Positions 44,356 through 54,462 of a stretch of DNA of 64,000 bases are shown in pieces. A model generated the notes under the pieces. That model had not been told where the DNA came from and searched no databases. It was given only the letters and a program-made list of their open reading frames with translations. The stretch's first letter is position 1; every line of letters begins with the position of its first letter. Source of the DNA: JAMXLO01 sp963850535 (GTDB lineage: Bacteria > Pseudomonadota > Alphaproteobacteria > Acetobacterales > Acetobacteraceae); the NCBI GenBank assembly GCA_963850535.1, contig CAWKMC010000046.1, positions 1-64,000 on the forward strand, written 5' to 3'. The position numbers were made by a program, and so were the translations under genes.

Positions 44356-46664
44356 ATGCGCAGTCTGCTCAGAACGCTCCGCCGGATACTGGCCGCCATC
44401 GGCTTCGTCGTGCTCCTGGTGGCAGCCGTGGTCACCGGCGTGCTGTGGCTCACTTTGCCACCGCGCTCGCAGCAGGCACGCATCCCTGGGCTGACCGGGC
44501 CCGTCGATATCGGCTTCGACGCGGACGGCATTCCTCGCATCCGCGCGGCCAGCGCCATCGATGCCGCTGCCGCTCTGGGGTTTGTTCACGCCGCGGGACC
44601 GGCTGTTCCAGATGGAAATGATGCGCCGCGCCGCCTCCGGCCGACTGTCGGAGATCGCCGGGCCTGCCACGCTAAACTATGACCGCACGATGCGGACGCT
44701 GGGACTGCGCCGCCAGGCGCTCGCCAGCTACGAGGCCCTCCCGCAGGAGGCGCGCGCCATGCTGGAGGCCTATGGCCGTGGCGTAAACGCCTGGATCGCC
44801 GAGCGCGGCCGGTTCAGTGCACCCGAGTTTCTGTTCCTAGGCAAACCGGAGCCGTGGCAGCCGGTCGACAGCCTGCTGTGGGGCGAGACGATGGGACTGA
44901 TGCTGTCGCTGAACTGGCGCACCGAGCTGTCGCGCTATGCGCTTCTGGCGCGATTGCCGAAAGAGAAGGTCGATGAGCTGTGGCCGTCGGTGCTGGGCGA
45001 CGGCAAGCCGGCTGGCGTCACACCGGCCCCCCAGCACGCCAATGCAGCCCGCGAATTGCTGGACACGCTGCCGCGCTTCCCGGAGCCCTTCACCCTGCCG
45101 CAGACGGCGTCGAATGAGTGGGCGGTGGACGGGCAGCATACCGCGACGGGTGCACCGTTGCTCGCCGGGGATCCCCATCTGGGGTTCGGGTTCCCCGCAA
45201 TCTGGTACCTGGCACGCATCGAGACGCCGCGCGGCGTGCTCGCGGGTGCCACGGCACCGGGCGTGCCGTTCATGGTATTGGGCCATAACGGCCATATCGC
45301 CTGGACCTTCACCACCACTGGCGCCGATGTGCAGGACCTGTTCATCGAGACACCTGCCGACGATGGCCAGTATCAAACCCCCGATGGCCCCCGTCCGTTC
45401 TCGGTGCGCGAGGAACGGATCAAGGTGCGGGGCGAACCGGACCAGGTCCTGACGGTGCGCGAGACACGGCACGGTCCTGTAATCAGCGATCTTGTTGGGG
45501 CGCAGCAGATCCTGGCCGTCTCGATGGCCAATCTGGCGCCGGATAATACCGCCGCGGCGGGGCTACTGGCTTTGAACCAGGCGACGAATGTCGACGAGGC
45601 ACGCGCGGCCGCGGCAATGATCACCACACCGGTGCAGAACCTGCTGGTGGCGGATCGTGAGCGGATCGCGCTTTATGTGACCGGGCGGGTGCCGATCCGG
45701 CGCGCCGGCGACGGGTCGGCACCAGTGCCAGGGGACGGGTCGCATGACTGGATCGGCTGGGCGTCCGGCGACCAGCTGCCACACTATGTCGCCCCGGCCA
45801 GCGGCCGATTGGTGAATGCAAATGACCGCATTGCACCGCCAGATTTCCCGGTATTCCTCGGCCGCGACTGGTTTGGCGACTGGCGCGCCCAGCGCATCCG
45901 CCAGCTGCTGGACAACTCCAACAAACACGTGGCGACCGACTTCGCGCGGATGCAAGTCGATGTGCACTCCACATTCGCCCGGCAGGCCCTGCCCGCGCTG
46001 CTGTCCGTGCCAATCAGCGACGATGCCGCCCGGCGGGCTCAGGCGCTGCTGCGCGACTGGGATGGCAGCATGACGCTGGATGCGCCTCAGCCCCTGATCT
46101 TCAACGCCTGGATTCAATTCTTCTACGCCAGGGTGTTGCAGCAGGCTGATGTTCCGCGAGGGGACGGCGGACCGCTTCTGGAATTCGTTTCCTATGTGCT
46201 GTCGCCAGCGGGCGCGCGCTGGTGCGGGGGCGACTGCACGGCGGCCCTGCAGGCGTCACTCGGCGATGCGGTCGCCGACCTGACGAGCCGCTTCGGGGGC
46301 GATCCGGCGAAGTGGCGATGGGGCGATGCGCATCCGGCGGTATTTGCCCATCCGATCCTGCGGCCCATTCCGATCCTTGGCACGCTTGGCACCCTCAGCA
46401 TTCCCAGCCCCGGTGACGATAGTACCGATTGATCGCGGCGGACCCGCCTACAAACAGTTCCAATCGGTGCACGGAGCGGAGTATCGAGGGGTCTATGACC
46501 TTGCCGATCTCGACCGTTCGCTGTTCGTGGTGGCGCCCGGCCAGTCCGGCAACCTGCTCAGCCGCCATGCGCGCGATTTTCTTGCCCGCTGGCGGGACGG
46601 AAACACCATCACGCTTGGGCCAAATCCCGGCACAACTACTGCAACAATCAGGCTGACCCCATGA
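44356..46664 (+). CDS. Penicillin acylase family amidase, two frameshifts
   Basis: N-terminal-nucleophile hydrolase. A membrane-anchor helix opens the protein (IGFVVLLVAAVVTGVLWLTL), then the alpha chain (DADGIPRI, RDRLFQMEMMRR). The maturation site is in QTASNEWAVDG: the Ser starts the beta chain and is the nucleophile. Later come GHNGHIAWTF and NANDR. An extra base near 44590 and another near 46418 change the frame; the end continues as IDRGGPAYKQFQSVHGAEYRG. Related enzymes cleave acyl-homoserine lactones or beta-lactams. Confidence 0.88.
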
Positions 46665-47158
46665 TCTATCGCACCACTCCCATCGACGATGACTGGATCA
46701 CCGCGGGCGTGATGACCCGACGCATTGTCGCCTGGCTGCTCGACGTGCTGCTGGTGGGACTGACCCTGGCGGTGCTGTGGTTCGTGCTGCTGCTGTTCGG
46801 GGTGCTGACACTGGGGATCGGCATGCCGCTGCTCGGCGTGCTGCCGTTCGTGCCGTTCTGCTACCATCTGTTCTTCGTCGCCGGCCCGTCGTCCGCCACT
46901 CTGGGCCAGCAGGCACTGGGGCTGGCGGTGCGCCGCAACGACGATCTGGGACCGCCGAGCTTCGCCCAGGCCTTTGTCTACACGCTGGCGTTCTACCTGA
47001 CGCTCGCCACTCTCGGATGGCTGCTGCTGATCGCGCTGTTTACTGTGCGCCACCGCACCTTGCATGACCTGGCAAGCGGCCTCGTCGTGGTACGCGCGCG
47101 GGCGTTGACCGGCGGCTTCGGCTCCTGGAACATGCAAGGCGGATCGCCCTACGCATGA
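46661..47158 (+). CDS. RDD family membrane protein
   Basis: 165 residues with three to four hydrophobic spans (WLLDVLLVGLTLAVLWFVLL; FYLTLATLGWLLLIALF). The RDD motif is partly kept as RRIVAWLLDVLL, and HRTLHDLASGLVV is the family end. It overlaps the penicillin acylase stop and the bpt start, so these three are one transcript. Role unknown; often beside bpt in alphaproteobacteria. Confidence 0.85.
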   Translation: MIYRTTPIDDDWITAGVMTRRIVAWLLDVLLVGLTLAVLWFVLLLFGVLTLGIGMPLLGVLPFVPFCYHLFFVAGPSSATLGQQALGLAVRRNDDLGPPSFAQAFVYTLAFYLTLATLGWLLLIALFTVRHRTLHDLASGLVVVRARALTGGFGSWNMQGGSPYA

Positions 47159-47937
47159 GCTACAAACCGCCGCGCCGGCCGCAGTTCTTCTACACGACGG
47201 CCCCCCTGCCCTGCCCGTATCTGGCCGGCCGGACAGAGCGCAAGGTGGTCACCGAGATCACTGGCCCCGATGCTGATGGGTTGCACGACCGGCTGTCGCG
47301 CGCAGGCTTCCGGCGCAGCCACAACATCGCCTATGCGCCGGTGTGCCCATCCTGCCAGGCCTGCATCCCGATCCGCATTCCGGTGGCCAATTTCCAGGCT
47401 GACCGAACTCTGCGGCGCATCTGGCGCGCCAACGCGATGCTTGAGGGTTTCGAAGTTCCGGCGCGCGCCACCGCTGAGCAGTTCCACCTGTTCCAGCGCT
47501 ATCAAAGCGCGCGCCACGGCGATGGCGACATGGCAACGATGAGCTTCTATGACTACCGCGCCATGGTCGAGGACACGCCAATCGAGACCTTTATCGTGGA
47601 GTTCCGCGATCCCGACGATCGGATGGTGAGCGCGTGCCTGGCCGACCGGTTGGGAGACGGGCTTTCGGCGGTCTACTCGTTCTTTGCGCCTGGGTTGGAG
47701 CGGCGGTCGCTCGGCACTCACGCGATCCTGTGGCTGATCGAGCGGGCACGTAGCCTGGGTCTGCCGTATGTCTATCTCGGCTACTGGGTACCGGAGAGCC
47801 GCAAGATGGCGTACAAATCGCGCTTCCGGCCGGCGGAGGTTCTGGCCGGCGGGACGTGGCGGGTGTTGACCGATTCTGATCTTGGCAGTGGCGTCGGCAC
47901 AATCGAGGGCACGCTGGTGCCGGAGAGCGCGGACTGA
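47155..47937 (+). CDS. bpt: Aspartate/glutamate leucyltransferase (arginyl-tRNA transferase type)
   Basis: Adds Leu from Leu-tRNA to N-terminal Asp/Glu of proteins (N-degron pathway). 260 residues with the N-domain cysteine cluster PCPYL and VCPSCQAC, and the C-domain GYWVPESRKMAYKSRFRP. ATG 47155 overlaps the RDD stop (ATGA). Size and motifs fit Bpt and not Aat. Confidence 0.93.
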   Translation: MSYKPPRRPQFFYTTAPLPCPYLAGRTERKVVTEITGPDADGLHDRLSRAGFRRSHNIAYAPVCPSCQACIPIRIPVANFQADRTLRRIWRANAMLEGFEVPARATAEQFHLFQRYQSARHGDGDMATMSFYDYRAMVEDTPIETFIVEFRDPDDRMVSACLADRLGDGLSAVYSFFAPGLERRSLGTHAILWLIERARSLGLPYVYLGYWVPESRKMAYKSRFRPAEVLAGGTWRVLTDSDLGSGVGTIEGTLVPESAD

Positions 47938-48343
47938 CGCTGGATGTTGTGGCGCACGGTCTGACGGCTTTGGCGCAATGACGTCCCGCCCGGGTTGCGC
48001 GGGCGCTGAAACAGGCGTTGCATGCACCGCGGTTCCCAACACCAAGCAACGCATGCTATCTAGCTCGTGATACTCGACTTGGTTGTTCGGCGTCCGCTGG
48101 CGACCGTTGACTGTGTCTTGTCTTTCGATTGACTTCTCGGCGCAAATTGCGATTTCGATCGTGGGCTTGCCAGGACCGGCTTACGCACCGTCGAGGCTGC
48201 GTCAATCCCGCCAAACTGCGGTGGGATGGTGACTTCGTTCGTGGGTGTGCTGTTCATGCCACAATTTCAAATTTGTTCCAGTCTGAAGTGCTGTTCCGAC
48301 TTGCCGTTGCTCTGCCGCGAATGCGACAGGGCACAATAGTTCA
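47938..48343. other. Intergenic region before cyoA
   Basis: 406 bases with no supportable gene. It should contain the cyoABCD promoter; I could not assign a clear -35/-10. No FNR box seen. Confidence 0.5.
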
Positions 48344-49228
48344 ATGCAACGCAGTGTGCGCGACAGGTTCCTTAAGGCTGCCCTCTCGGCATTGCCGGCT
48401 GCATTGGCCGGGTGCTCAGGCGGCGTACTGGAGCCACGTGGTCCGATCGGCACGGCAAACCGGCTGATCCTGTTCAATGCTGTGGAGATCATGGCGGCAA
48501 TCGTTGTTCCAACGATCGTTGCCGCGTTGGTGTTCGCGTGGTGGTTCCGAGAAACGAACACCAAGGCACGGTATCAGCCACATTGGGCTTACTCGGGCCG
48601 GATAGAGCTGATCGTCTGGTTCATTCCGATCCTGGTCATCTGCTTCCTGGGTGGGGTTATCTATATAGGTTCACACGATCTCGATCCTGCAAAGCCGATC
48701 GCCTCTCAGGACAAGCCTCTCGAGGTGCAGGTCGTATCGCTCGATTGGAAGTGGTTGTTCATTTACCCCGACCAGGGTGTTGCCAGCGTGAACCAGCTCT
48801 TTGTGCCCGTTGGTGCGCCGATCCACTTTAACCTGACCTCCGCGAGCGTGATGAACGCGTTCTTCGTGCCGCAACTCGGCAGCATGATTTACACGATGAA
48901 TGGCATGGTGACGCAGTTACACCTGCAGGCCGATCATGCCGGCGACTACAACGGCCTGTCCGCGCAATTCAGCGGTGATGGCTTCCCGGACATGGGATTC
49001 ATCGTCCACGCCGTCCCGCAAAACGAATTTGCTGACTGGCTCGCAGGAGTTCGGCGGACAGGGCCAGTATTGGATCGCGCCGGTTACGCTGACCTGTCCA
49101 AGCAGAATACAGCCCAACCGTTCACCTATCGCCAGGTCGATCCGGCGCTGTTCAATGCTGTCGTGACCCAGAATATCCCGCCGCAACCGGGACCGGGCTC
49201 ACAGCGCGCCGAAAAAGCGGAGCACTGA
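48344..49228 (+). CDS. cyoA: Cytochrome bo ubiquinol oxidase subunit II
   Basis: 294 residues. Lipoprotein signal (LSALPAALAGCSGG), two membrane spans (EIMAAIVVPTIVAALVFAWW; ELIVWFIPILVICFLGG), then the periplasmic cupredoxin domain (SLDWKWLFIYP, GMVTQLHLQADHAG). The CuA ligands of cytochrome c oxidases are absent, so it is the quinol type. First of four genes cyoABCD. Confidence 0.95.
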   Translation: MQRSVRDRFLKAALSALPAALAGCSGGVLEPRGPIGTANRLILFNAVEIMAAIVVPTIVAALVFAWWFRETNTKARYQPHWAYSGRIELIVWFIPILVICFLGGVIYIGSHDLDPAKPIASQDKPLEVQVVSLDWKWLFIYPDQGVASVNQLFVPVGAPIHFNLTSASVMNAFFVPQLGSMIYTMNGMVTQLHLQADHAGDYNGLSAQFSGDGFPDMGFIVHAVPQNEFADWLAGVRRTGPVLDRAGYADLSKQNTAQPFTYRQVDPALFNAVVTQNIPPQPGPGSQRAEKAEH

Positions 49229-49229
49229 G

Positions 49230-51242
49230 ATGCTTGGGAAGCTGACATGGGACGCGATCCCGTGGAGCCAGCCGATACCACTCGTCGCCGGCGGGGTGGT
49301 GCTGCTCGCCCTGCTCGGTGTCATCGCATGGGTGATCGTGCGCGGTTACCTGCCGTATCTGTGGCGCGAATGGATCACCAGCGTGGACCACAAGCGGATC
49401 GGGGTGATGTACGTCCTGCTCGGACTGGTCATGTTGCTGCGCGGTTTCATCGACGCACTCATGATGCGCTCACAGCAGGCCATCGCCTTTCATGCGCCCG
49501 GTTATCTTCCGCCTGAACACTACAATCAGATTTTCAGTGCTCATGGCACGATCATGATCTTCTTTGCGGCGATGCCCATTGTCATCGGCCTGATGAACTT
49601 CGTGGTGCCATTGCAACTCGGCGTGCGCGATGTCGCATTTCCCACCTTGAACTCTACCAGCTTCTGGCTGACGGCAACGGGAGCCTTACTGGTCAACGTC
49701 TCGCTTGTGGTGGGCGAATTCGCGCGAACGGGTTGGCTGCCCTATCCCCCACTCTCCGAAACACAATACCTGCCTGGCGTTGGCGTCGACTATTATCTGT
49801 GGTCGTTGCAGATCTCCGGTGTCGGCACACTGCTGACGGGCGTCAATTTTGTTACCACGATCCTGAAGATACGCGCCCCGGGTATGGGTTATTTCAGGAT
49901 GCCGATGTTCTGCTGGACAGCGCTCGCCGCCAGTCTGCTGATCGTCGCAGCGTTCCCGGTACTCACTGCTACGCTGGGGATGCTGTTGCTGGACCGCTAT
50001 CTCGGCTTCCACTTCTTTACCAACACCGCCGGCGGCAACATGATGATGTTCGTCAACCTCATCTGGGTCTGGGGGCATCCAGAGGTCTATATACTTGTTC
50101 TGCCGGCATTTGGCGTGTTCTCCGAAGTGTTCTCGACATTCTCGGGCAAGCCCTTGTTCGGCTACCGCTCGATGGTGATGGCAACACTGTTCATCTGCGT
50201 GGTGTCCTTCACGGTATGGCTCCACCATTTTTTCACCATGGGCGCCGGGGCTGACGTCAATGCGACGTTCGGCATTGCGACGAGCGTCATCGCGGTTGGT
50301 ACTGGCGTTAAGGTGTACAACTGGATCTTCACGATGTACGGGGGCCGCATTCGGTTCGCCACACCGATGCTGTGGGCGATGGGCTTCATCGTCACCTTCG
50401 TGATCGGCGGCATGACTGGTGTATTGCTGGCGGTGCCGCCCGCCGATTTCATGTTGCACAACAGCCTGTTCCTGGTTGCGCATTTCCACAACGTGATTAT
50501 CGGTGGCGTCCTGTTCGCCGGTCTCGCCGGCCTCACCTACTGGTTCCCCAAAGCATTCGGCTTCCAGCTACATGAAGGTTGGGGCAAGGCTGCGTTCTGG
50601 TGCGGGCTGATTGGCTTTTATGTCACTTTCGTCCCACTCTACGTCGCTGGTCTGCTCGGCATGACTCGCCGACTTCAGCATTATGATGTGGCGGCGTGGT
50701 ATCCCTGGATGCTGGTGGCTGCTGTTGGCGTGCTGATCCTGCTGGCCGGCGCGGTCTGCCAGGTTGCACAGCTCGTGGTCAGCATTCGCAACCGAGACGA
50801 GCTACGGGATGTGATCGGTGATCCCTGGAATGGCCGTTCATTGGAATGGGCAACGTCGTCGCCTCCGCCTCCGTTCAACTTCGCCATACTGCCCAACGTG
50901 CAAGGCGAGGAACCCTACTGGGAGATCAAACGACGCGCCATTGAGACCCAGCATCTGGCACCAGAACCGGAGTACAAAGACATCGAGCTGCCGCGCAACA
51001 GCCCGACCGGGGTTATCACTGCATTCTTCGCCACCATGACCGGTTTCGCGGCGATCTGGCACATTTGGTGGATGGTCGTGCTTGGCATTGTCGCGGCTTA
51101 TGTGGTCTTTGTCTGGTTTGCTTGGCGCGACGTAGAGGAATACGTCATCCCGGCGGCAGAGGTCGCACGCCTCGATCGTGAGCGCCGAGGCGCGCGACAA
51201 GCGTGGCTTGACGCGAACGCGCGAGCCGTGGAACCGGCATGA
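49230..51242 (+). CDS. cyoB: Cytochrome bo ubiquinol oxidase subunit I
   Basis: 670 residues, about 15 spans. Haem ligand His in FSAHGTIMIFF, the CuB His and cross-linked Tyr in WGHPEVYIL, the CuB His pair in WLHHFFTMG, and the haem ligands in LVAHFHNVIIGG. It reduces O2 to water with quinol electrons and pumps protons. Lies 1 base after the cyoA stop. Confidence 0.97.
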   Translation: MLGKLTWDAIPWSQPIPLVAGGVVLLALLGVIAWVIVRGYLPYLWREWITSVDHKRIGVMYVLLGLVMLLRGFIDALMMRSQQAIAFHAPGYLPPEHYNQIFSAHGTIMIFFAAMPIVIGLMNFVVPLQLGVRDVAFPTLNSTSFWLTATGALLVNVSLVVGEFARTGWLPYPPLSETQYLPGVGVDYYLWSLQISGVGTLLTGVNFVTTILKIRAPGMGYFRMPMFCWTALAASLLIVAAFPVLTATLGMLLLDRYLGFHFFTNTAGGNMMMFVNLIWVWGHPEVYILVLPAFGVFSEVFSTFSGKPLFGYRSMVMATLFICVVSFTVWLHHFFTMGAGADVNATFGIATSVIAVGTGVKVYNWIFTMYGGRIRFATPMLWAMGFIVTFVIGGMTGVLLAVPPADFMLHNSLFLVAHFHNVIIGGVLFAGLAGLTYWFPKAFGFQLHEGWGKAAFWCGLIGFYVTFVPLYVAGLLGMTRRLQHYDVAAWYPWMLVAAVGVLILLAGAVCQVAQLVVSIRNRDELRDVIGDPWNGRSLEWATSSPPPPFNFAILPNVQGEEPYWEIKRRAIETQHLAPEPEYKDIELPRNSPTGVITAFFATMTGFAAIWHIWWMVVLGIVAAYVVFVWFAWRDVEEYVIPAAEVARLDRERRGARQAWLDANARAVEPA

Positions 51243-51281
51243 GCACCAGCAGCGAAGCTCTACCGCAACGGCATCGGCGCG

Positions 51282-51938
51282 ATGTCGATCCGTATCGGCT
51301 TGGACGCAGTGGTGCAGCAGGATATGGCGGCAGGGGACACGACTACGCCACAGGGCGCGGCGAAGGGGGACCCGCCTCCAAGCGCGTCATCGTTGGATAT
51401 CGGATTCTGGATATTCCTGCTCAGCGACATCGTCATGTTCTCCGCCTTCTTCGCGGCGCATGCCGTGTTGCAGACGGCGACTGCCGGTGGCCCGTCGGGG
51501 CATGACCTGTTCGATCCGTCGCGGGTCGCACTCGAGACCGCCTTCTTGCTTGCCTCCAGTTTCACGTGTGGCATGTCTGCTGTCGCGAGCAGTGTGCGCA
51601 ATCAGCTGTGGACCCAGGTCTCGCTGCTGGTCACCGGTGTTCTCGGTGCATGCTTCCTCGCATTGGAAGTATACGAGTTCACCCACATGGTCCGTATCGG
51701 TGCGGGGCCACAGACGAGCGCTTTCCTGTCGTCCTTCTTTGCCGTCGTCGGTCTGCACGGCTGCCACGTCACCGCGGGGCTGCTGTGGCTCGGAACGATG
51801 ATGGCGCAGGTTTTTGTCAAAGGCTTCCGCCCCAACATCCAACGCCGGCTGCTTTGCTTCAACCTGTTCTGGCACACGCTGGACATCATCTGGGTGGCCT
51901 TGTTCACCATCGTCTATCTGATCGGAGAAGGCCGATGA
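51282..51938 (+). CDS. cyoC: Cytochrome bo ubiquinol oxidase subunit III, N-terminus uncertain
   Basis: 218 residues from ATG 51282, with five spans beginning GFWIFLLSDIVMFSAFFAAH and the conserved Glu in LALEVYEFTHM. ATG 51239, which overlaps the cyoB stop (ATGA) with GGAA upstream, is a better start but is out of frame by one base. A single-base indel between about 51245 and 51400 would join them. Function as part of the oxidase is not in doubt. Confidence 0.88.
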   Translation: MSIRIGLDAVVQQDMAAGDTTTPQGAAKGDPPPSASSLDIGFWIFLLSDIVMFSAFFAAHAVLQTATAGGPSGHDLFDPSRVALETAFLLASSFTCGMSAVASSVRNQLWTQVSLLVTGVLGACFLALEVYEFTHMVRIGAGPQTSAFLSSFFAVVGLHGCHVTAGLLWLGTMMAQVFVKGFRPNIQRRLLCFNLFWHTLDIIWVALFTIVYLIGEGR

Positions 51939-52336
51939 GCGGGCGAAGAGAGGACCTCCACCCTAATGGAGCAGATGTCGCACCTGGCGTCGTCGACGCG
52001 GCCGAGGAAACTGTCCGCGAGAAGATCGGGGGTTATCTACTCGGCCTGGTGCTAGCCACCCTGCTCACGATCGCTTCGTTCTATGTCGCCGGCACCCATC
52101 TGATCTGGGGGCCCAGCATCCCCATCGCCCTCGCCGTGCTGGCGATCGCGCAGATCGGCATTCACCTGGCGTTCTTCCTGCACATCACCTCTGCACCGGA
52201 CAACACCAACAACATCCTCGCACTGGCCTTCGGCGTTCTGATCGTTGTGCTGGTCGTCGGAGGCTCGCTGTGGATCATGGGCCACCTGAACCAGAACATG
52301 CTGCCGATGGACCAGATGATGCAGATGCAGCGCTGA
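51935..52336 (+). CDS. cyoD: Cytochrome bo ubiquinol oxidase subunit IV
   Basis: 133 residues with three spans (GYLLGLVLATLLTIASFYV; IPIALAVLAIAQIGIHLAFF; LALAFGVLIVVLVVGGSLWIM), the CyoD pattern. ATG 51935 overlaps the cyoC stop. Convergent with the GMC gene 11 bases away. Confidence 0.94.
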   Translation: MSGRREDLHPNGADVAPGVVDAAEETVREKIGGYLLGLVLATLLTIASFYVAGTHLIWGPSIPIALAVLAIAQIGIHLAFFLHITSAPDNTNNILALAFGVLIVVLVVGGSLWIMGHLNQNMLPMDQMMQMQR

Positions 52337-52347
52337 GCGGTGGACGG

Positions 52348-53952
52348 TCAATCGAACAATGTCGCCAGACGTTGCTTCATGCTGTCCGCGACGTAGAGCG
52401 CCAGCGCCTGGATCGTAGAGGTCGGATTCACGCCGCCTGATGTGACCCAGATGCTGCCATCGACGATGAACAGATTCTTCACGTCGTGGCAGCGACCCCA
52501 CGCATTGACGACCGACCGTTCGGGATCATTGCCCATTCGCGCGGTGCCGAGCAGATGCCCCGGACTGTTCAGCACGGTGCGGGACGCGTACAGATTGCTG
52601 GCTCCGGCCGCGGTCAGAATTTCCTCGGCGCGCGCGATCCCGTGTTCCATCATCTGCCAGGTGTTCTCACTGATGGTGTATTCGATCCGTGGCGCGGGGA
52701 TGCCATGGTCGTCCTTCAACACCGGATCAAGTGTCACCCTGTTGTGCTCTTCGGGCAGGTCTTCGCAGGCGACGCCGATCAGCAGCCGGTGATCGAGCAA
52801 TTGCCGGTAGATGCGGTGATGATCCTTACCCCAGGGCAGGCGCCCGGCTGCGACGCTGGTCACCGCCTCGTTCACTGGCCCCGTGCCGCGAGCAAATTGC
52901 AGCGTGTAGCCACGCACGAACCCGCGCGACGGGTCGGTCTCGTAAAACTCCTTGCTCCACATGCAGGTCATCGGACCGCGGCTGCCATCCACCTTGTCCT
53001 CGACGTAGCCGGTGACCTGCGGCCAGGGATGCAGCATCAGGTTCTTGCCGACCAGACCGCTGGAATTTGCCAGCCCAATGGGAAAACGGGCAGAGACCGA
53101 ATTGAGCAGCAGACGCGGCGTGCCGATGCCGTTGCAGGCCAGGATGACCACTTCTGCAGGCTGGAACCGTTCGGTCCCTTCGGCATCGTAGTACACGACA
53201 CCCGACGCCATGCCGTGTTCGTTGGTCGTGATTTCGCGTACCCGACAGCGCGTGCGCAGCTCTACGCCGGCCCGTAAGGCACGCGGCCAGTAGGTAATGT
53301 CGGTGCTCGCCTTGGCACCCTGCGCGCAGCCCGGGGTGCAGTGTCCCACATTGATGCACGCGGCTCGCCCGTCGTACTCGGTCGTCGCAACAGTGGTATC
53401 GGAGGGCCACCAATGCCAGCCCAGCCTGTTCATCGCCCGGGCGTAGATTGTCCCGGTCTTACCCAATGGGATCGGTGGCATCGGCGGATCGCGCGGCGGC
53501 ACTCCGGGATCGCCGACTAGGCCGGACACGCCCATCATACGGTCGTTTTCTGCGAAGAACGGTTCGAGCGTCCAGTAATCGATCGGCCAGTCGTCTGCAA
53601 CGCCATCGAGCGAGCGAACCCGGAAGTCGGATGGATGCATGCGAGGGAAGTGCGCCGTGTAAAAGATCGTCCCACCACCCACGCCGTTGAAGTTTGCGAT
53701 CTTCATCGGCGAGGCATCGTCGTTGATCGGGTAGTCGGTGGCGCGCGCGCGGCGATTGGGGCTGATGTCGAAATCGCTGTAGCGGCGCGCTTCCCAGTCG
53801 TGGCCATTGCTCGGAAAGTCCGCGTGCTTCATCCAGTCGCCCTGCTCGAGGCAGAGGATGCGCATCCTGGTCTCCGCCAGGCTCCACGCGACCGCCGCAC
53901 CGGACGCACCGGAGCCGACGATCAGGACGTCGACCATCTCGTTCCGGCTCAT
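52348..53952 (-). CDS. GMC-family FAD oxidoreductase
   Basis: 534 residues with the FAD loop GSGASGAAVAWSLAE, the NGVGGGTIFYTAHFPRMH block and the C-terminal catalytic region SPGHLLGTARMG ... VNPTSTIQALAL. The fold is gluconate 2-dehydrogenase/choline-dehydrogenase type; the partner small protein suggests a membrane electron-transfer dehydrogenase for sugars or alcohols. ATG overlaps the upstream stop. Confidence 0.9.
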   Translation of the reverse strand: MSRNEMVDVLIVGSGASGAAVAWSLAETRMRILCLEQGDWMKHADFPSNGHDWEARRYSDFDISPNRRARATDYPINDDASPMKIANFNGVGGGTIFYTAHFPRMHPSDFRVRSLDGVADDWPIDYWTLEPFFAENDRMMGVSGLVGDPGVPPRDPPMPPIPLGKTGTIYARAMNRLGWHWWPSDTTVATTEYDGRAACINVGHCTPGCAQGAKASTDITYWPRALRAGVELRTRCRVREITTNEHGMASGVVYYDAEGTERFQPAEVVILACNGIGTPRLLLNSVSARFPIGLANSSGLVGKNLMLHPWPQVTGYVEDKVDGSRGPMTCMWSKEFYETDPSRGFVRGYTLQFARGTGPVNEAVTSVAAGRLPWGKDHHRIYRQLLDHRLLIGVACEDLPEEHNRVTLDPVLKDDHGIPAPRIEYTISENTWQMMEHGIARAEEILTAAGASNLYASRTVLNSPGHLLGTARMGNDPERSVVNAWGRCHDVKNLFIVDGSIWVTSGGVNPTSTIQALALYVADSMKQRLATLFD

Positions 53953-54407
53953 CGCAGCACCTCACGATCGTCGCGCCAAAGTTTGGGGCGTGCACGCACT
54001 GCATCCAGCAGTGACCAATCCCCCTGCTCCAGCGTGTGGCCTTTCGGGAATGGCGGCCGCGCTTCTAATCCGAGCGATCGCAGCACACGGTCGTCCCGAT
54101 AGTAGCATTGCAGGATGACTCGCCCGAGCATCGATGCTGGCGTGCTGCCTGACGCAAGAAATTGCTCAAGCACCGATGCCGCCCGCACTTCATCGAGGTC
54201 AGCGAAGCTGCCGCCGGCGAGCTTCGCTAGCGCTGCGAGCGCAGCGCGCACATCGTTAAGGTCTCTCCCCAGAGAATCCACGATGTCGGCGAAGATGAGC
54301 CGATCGTCGGCTCCGGGCGTGCCATACTCCTGGCTCGCTGGGATCATCATGCCGGCAATGCGGCGCAGGCTCTGGCTTTCCGCGGAGGAGAGCACTGCTT
54401 CAGACAT
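53949..54407 (-). CDS. Gluconate 2-dehydrogenase subunit 3-like protein
   Basis: 152 residues (LRRIAGMMIPASQEYGTPGADD, then helical, with LGRVILQCYYRDDRVLRSLG near the C-terminus). This is the pattern of the small subunit that travels with GMC dehydrogenases. No Tat signal is evident. Overlaps the GMC start by 4 bases (ATGA), so the two are coupled. Confidence 0.8.
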   Translation of the reverse strand: MSEAVLSSAESQSLRRIAGMMIPASQEYGTPGADDRLIFADIVDSLGRDLNDVRAALAALAKLAGGSFADLDEVRAASVLEQFLASGSTPASMLGRVILQCYYRDDRVLRSLGLEARPPFPKGHTLEQGDWSLLDAVRARPKLWRDDREVLR

Positions 54408-54462
54408 CGGCGACCTCGTTCAACACGTTTCGTAGCAGCGCAGGTTGCGCATGCATCGTCAA

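Noticed and set aside
48060..48257. Minus-strand small open frame upstream of cyoA
   Set aside because: Ser/Thr/Lys-rich with no start signal or family; looks like non-coding sequence.
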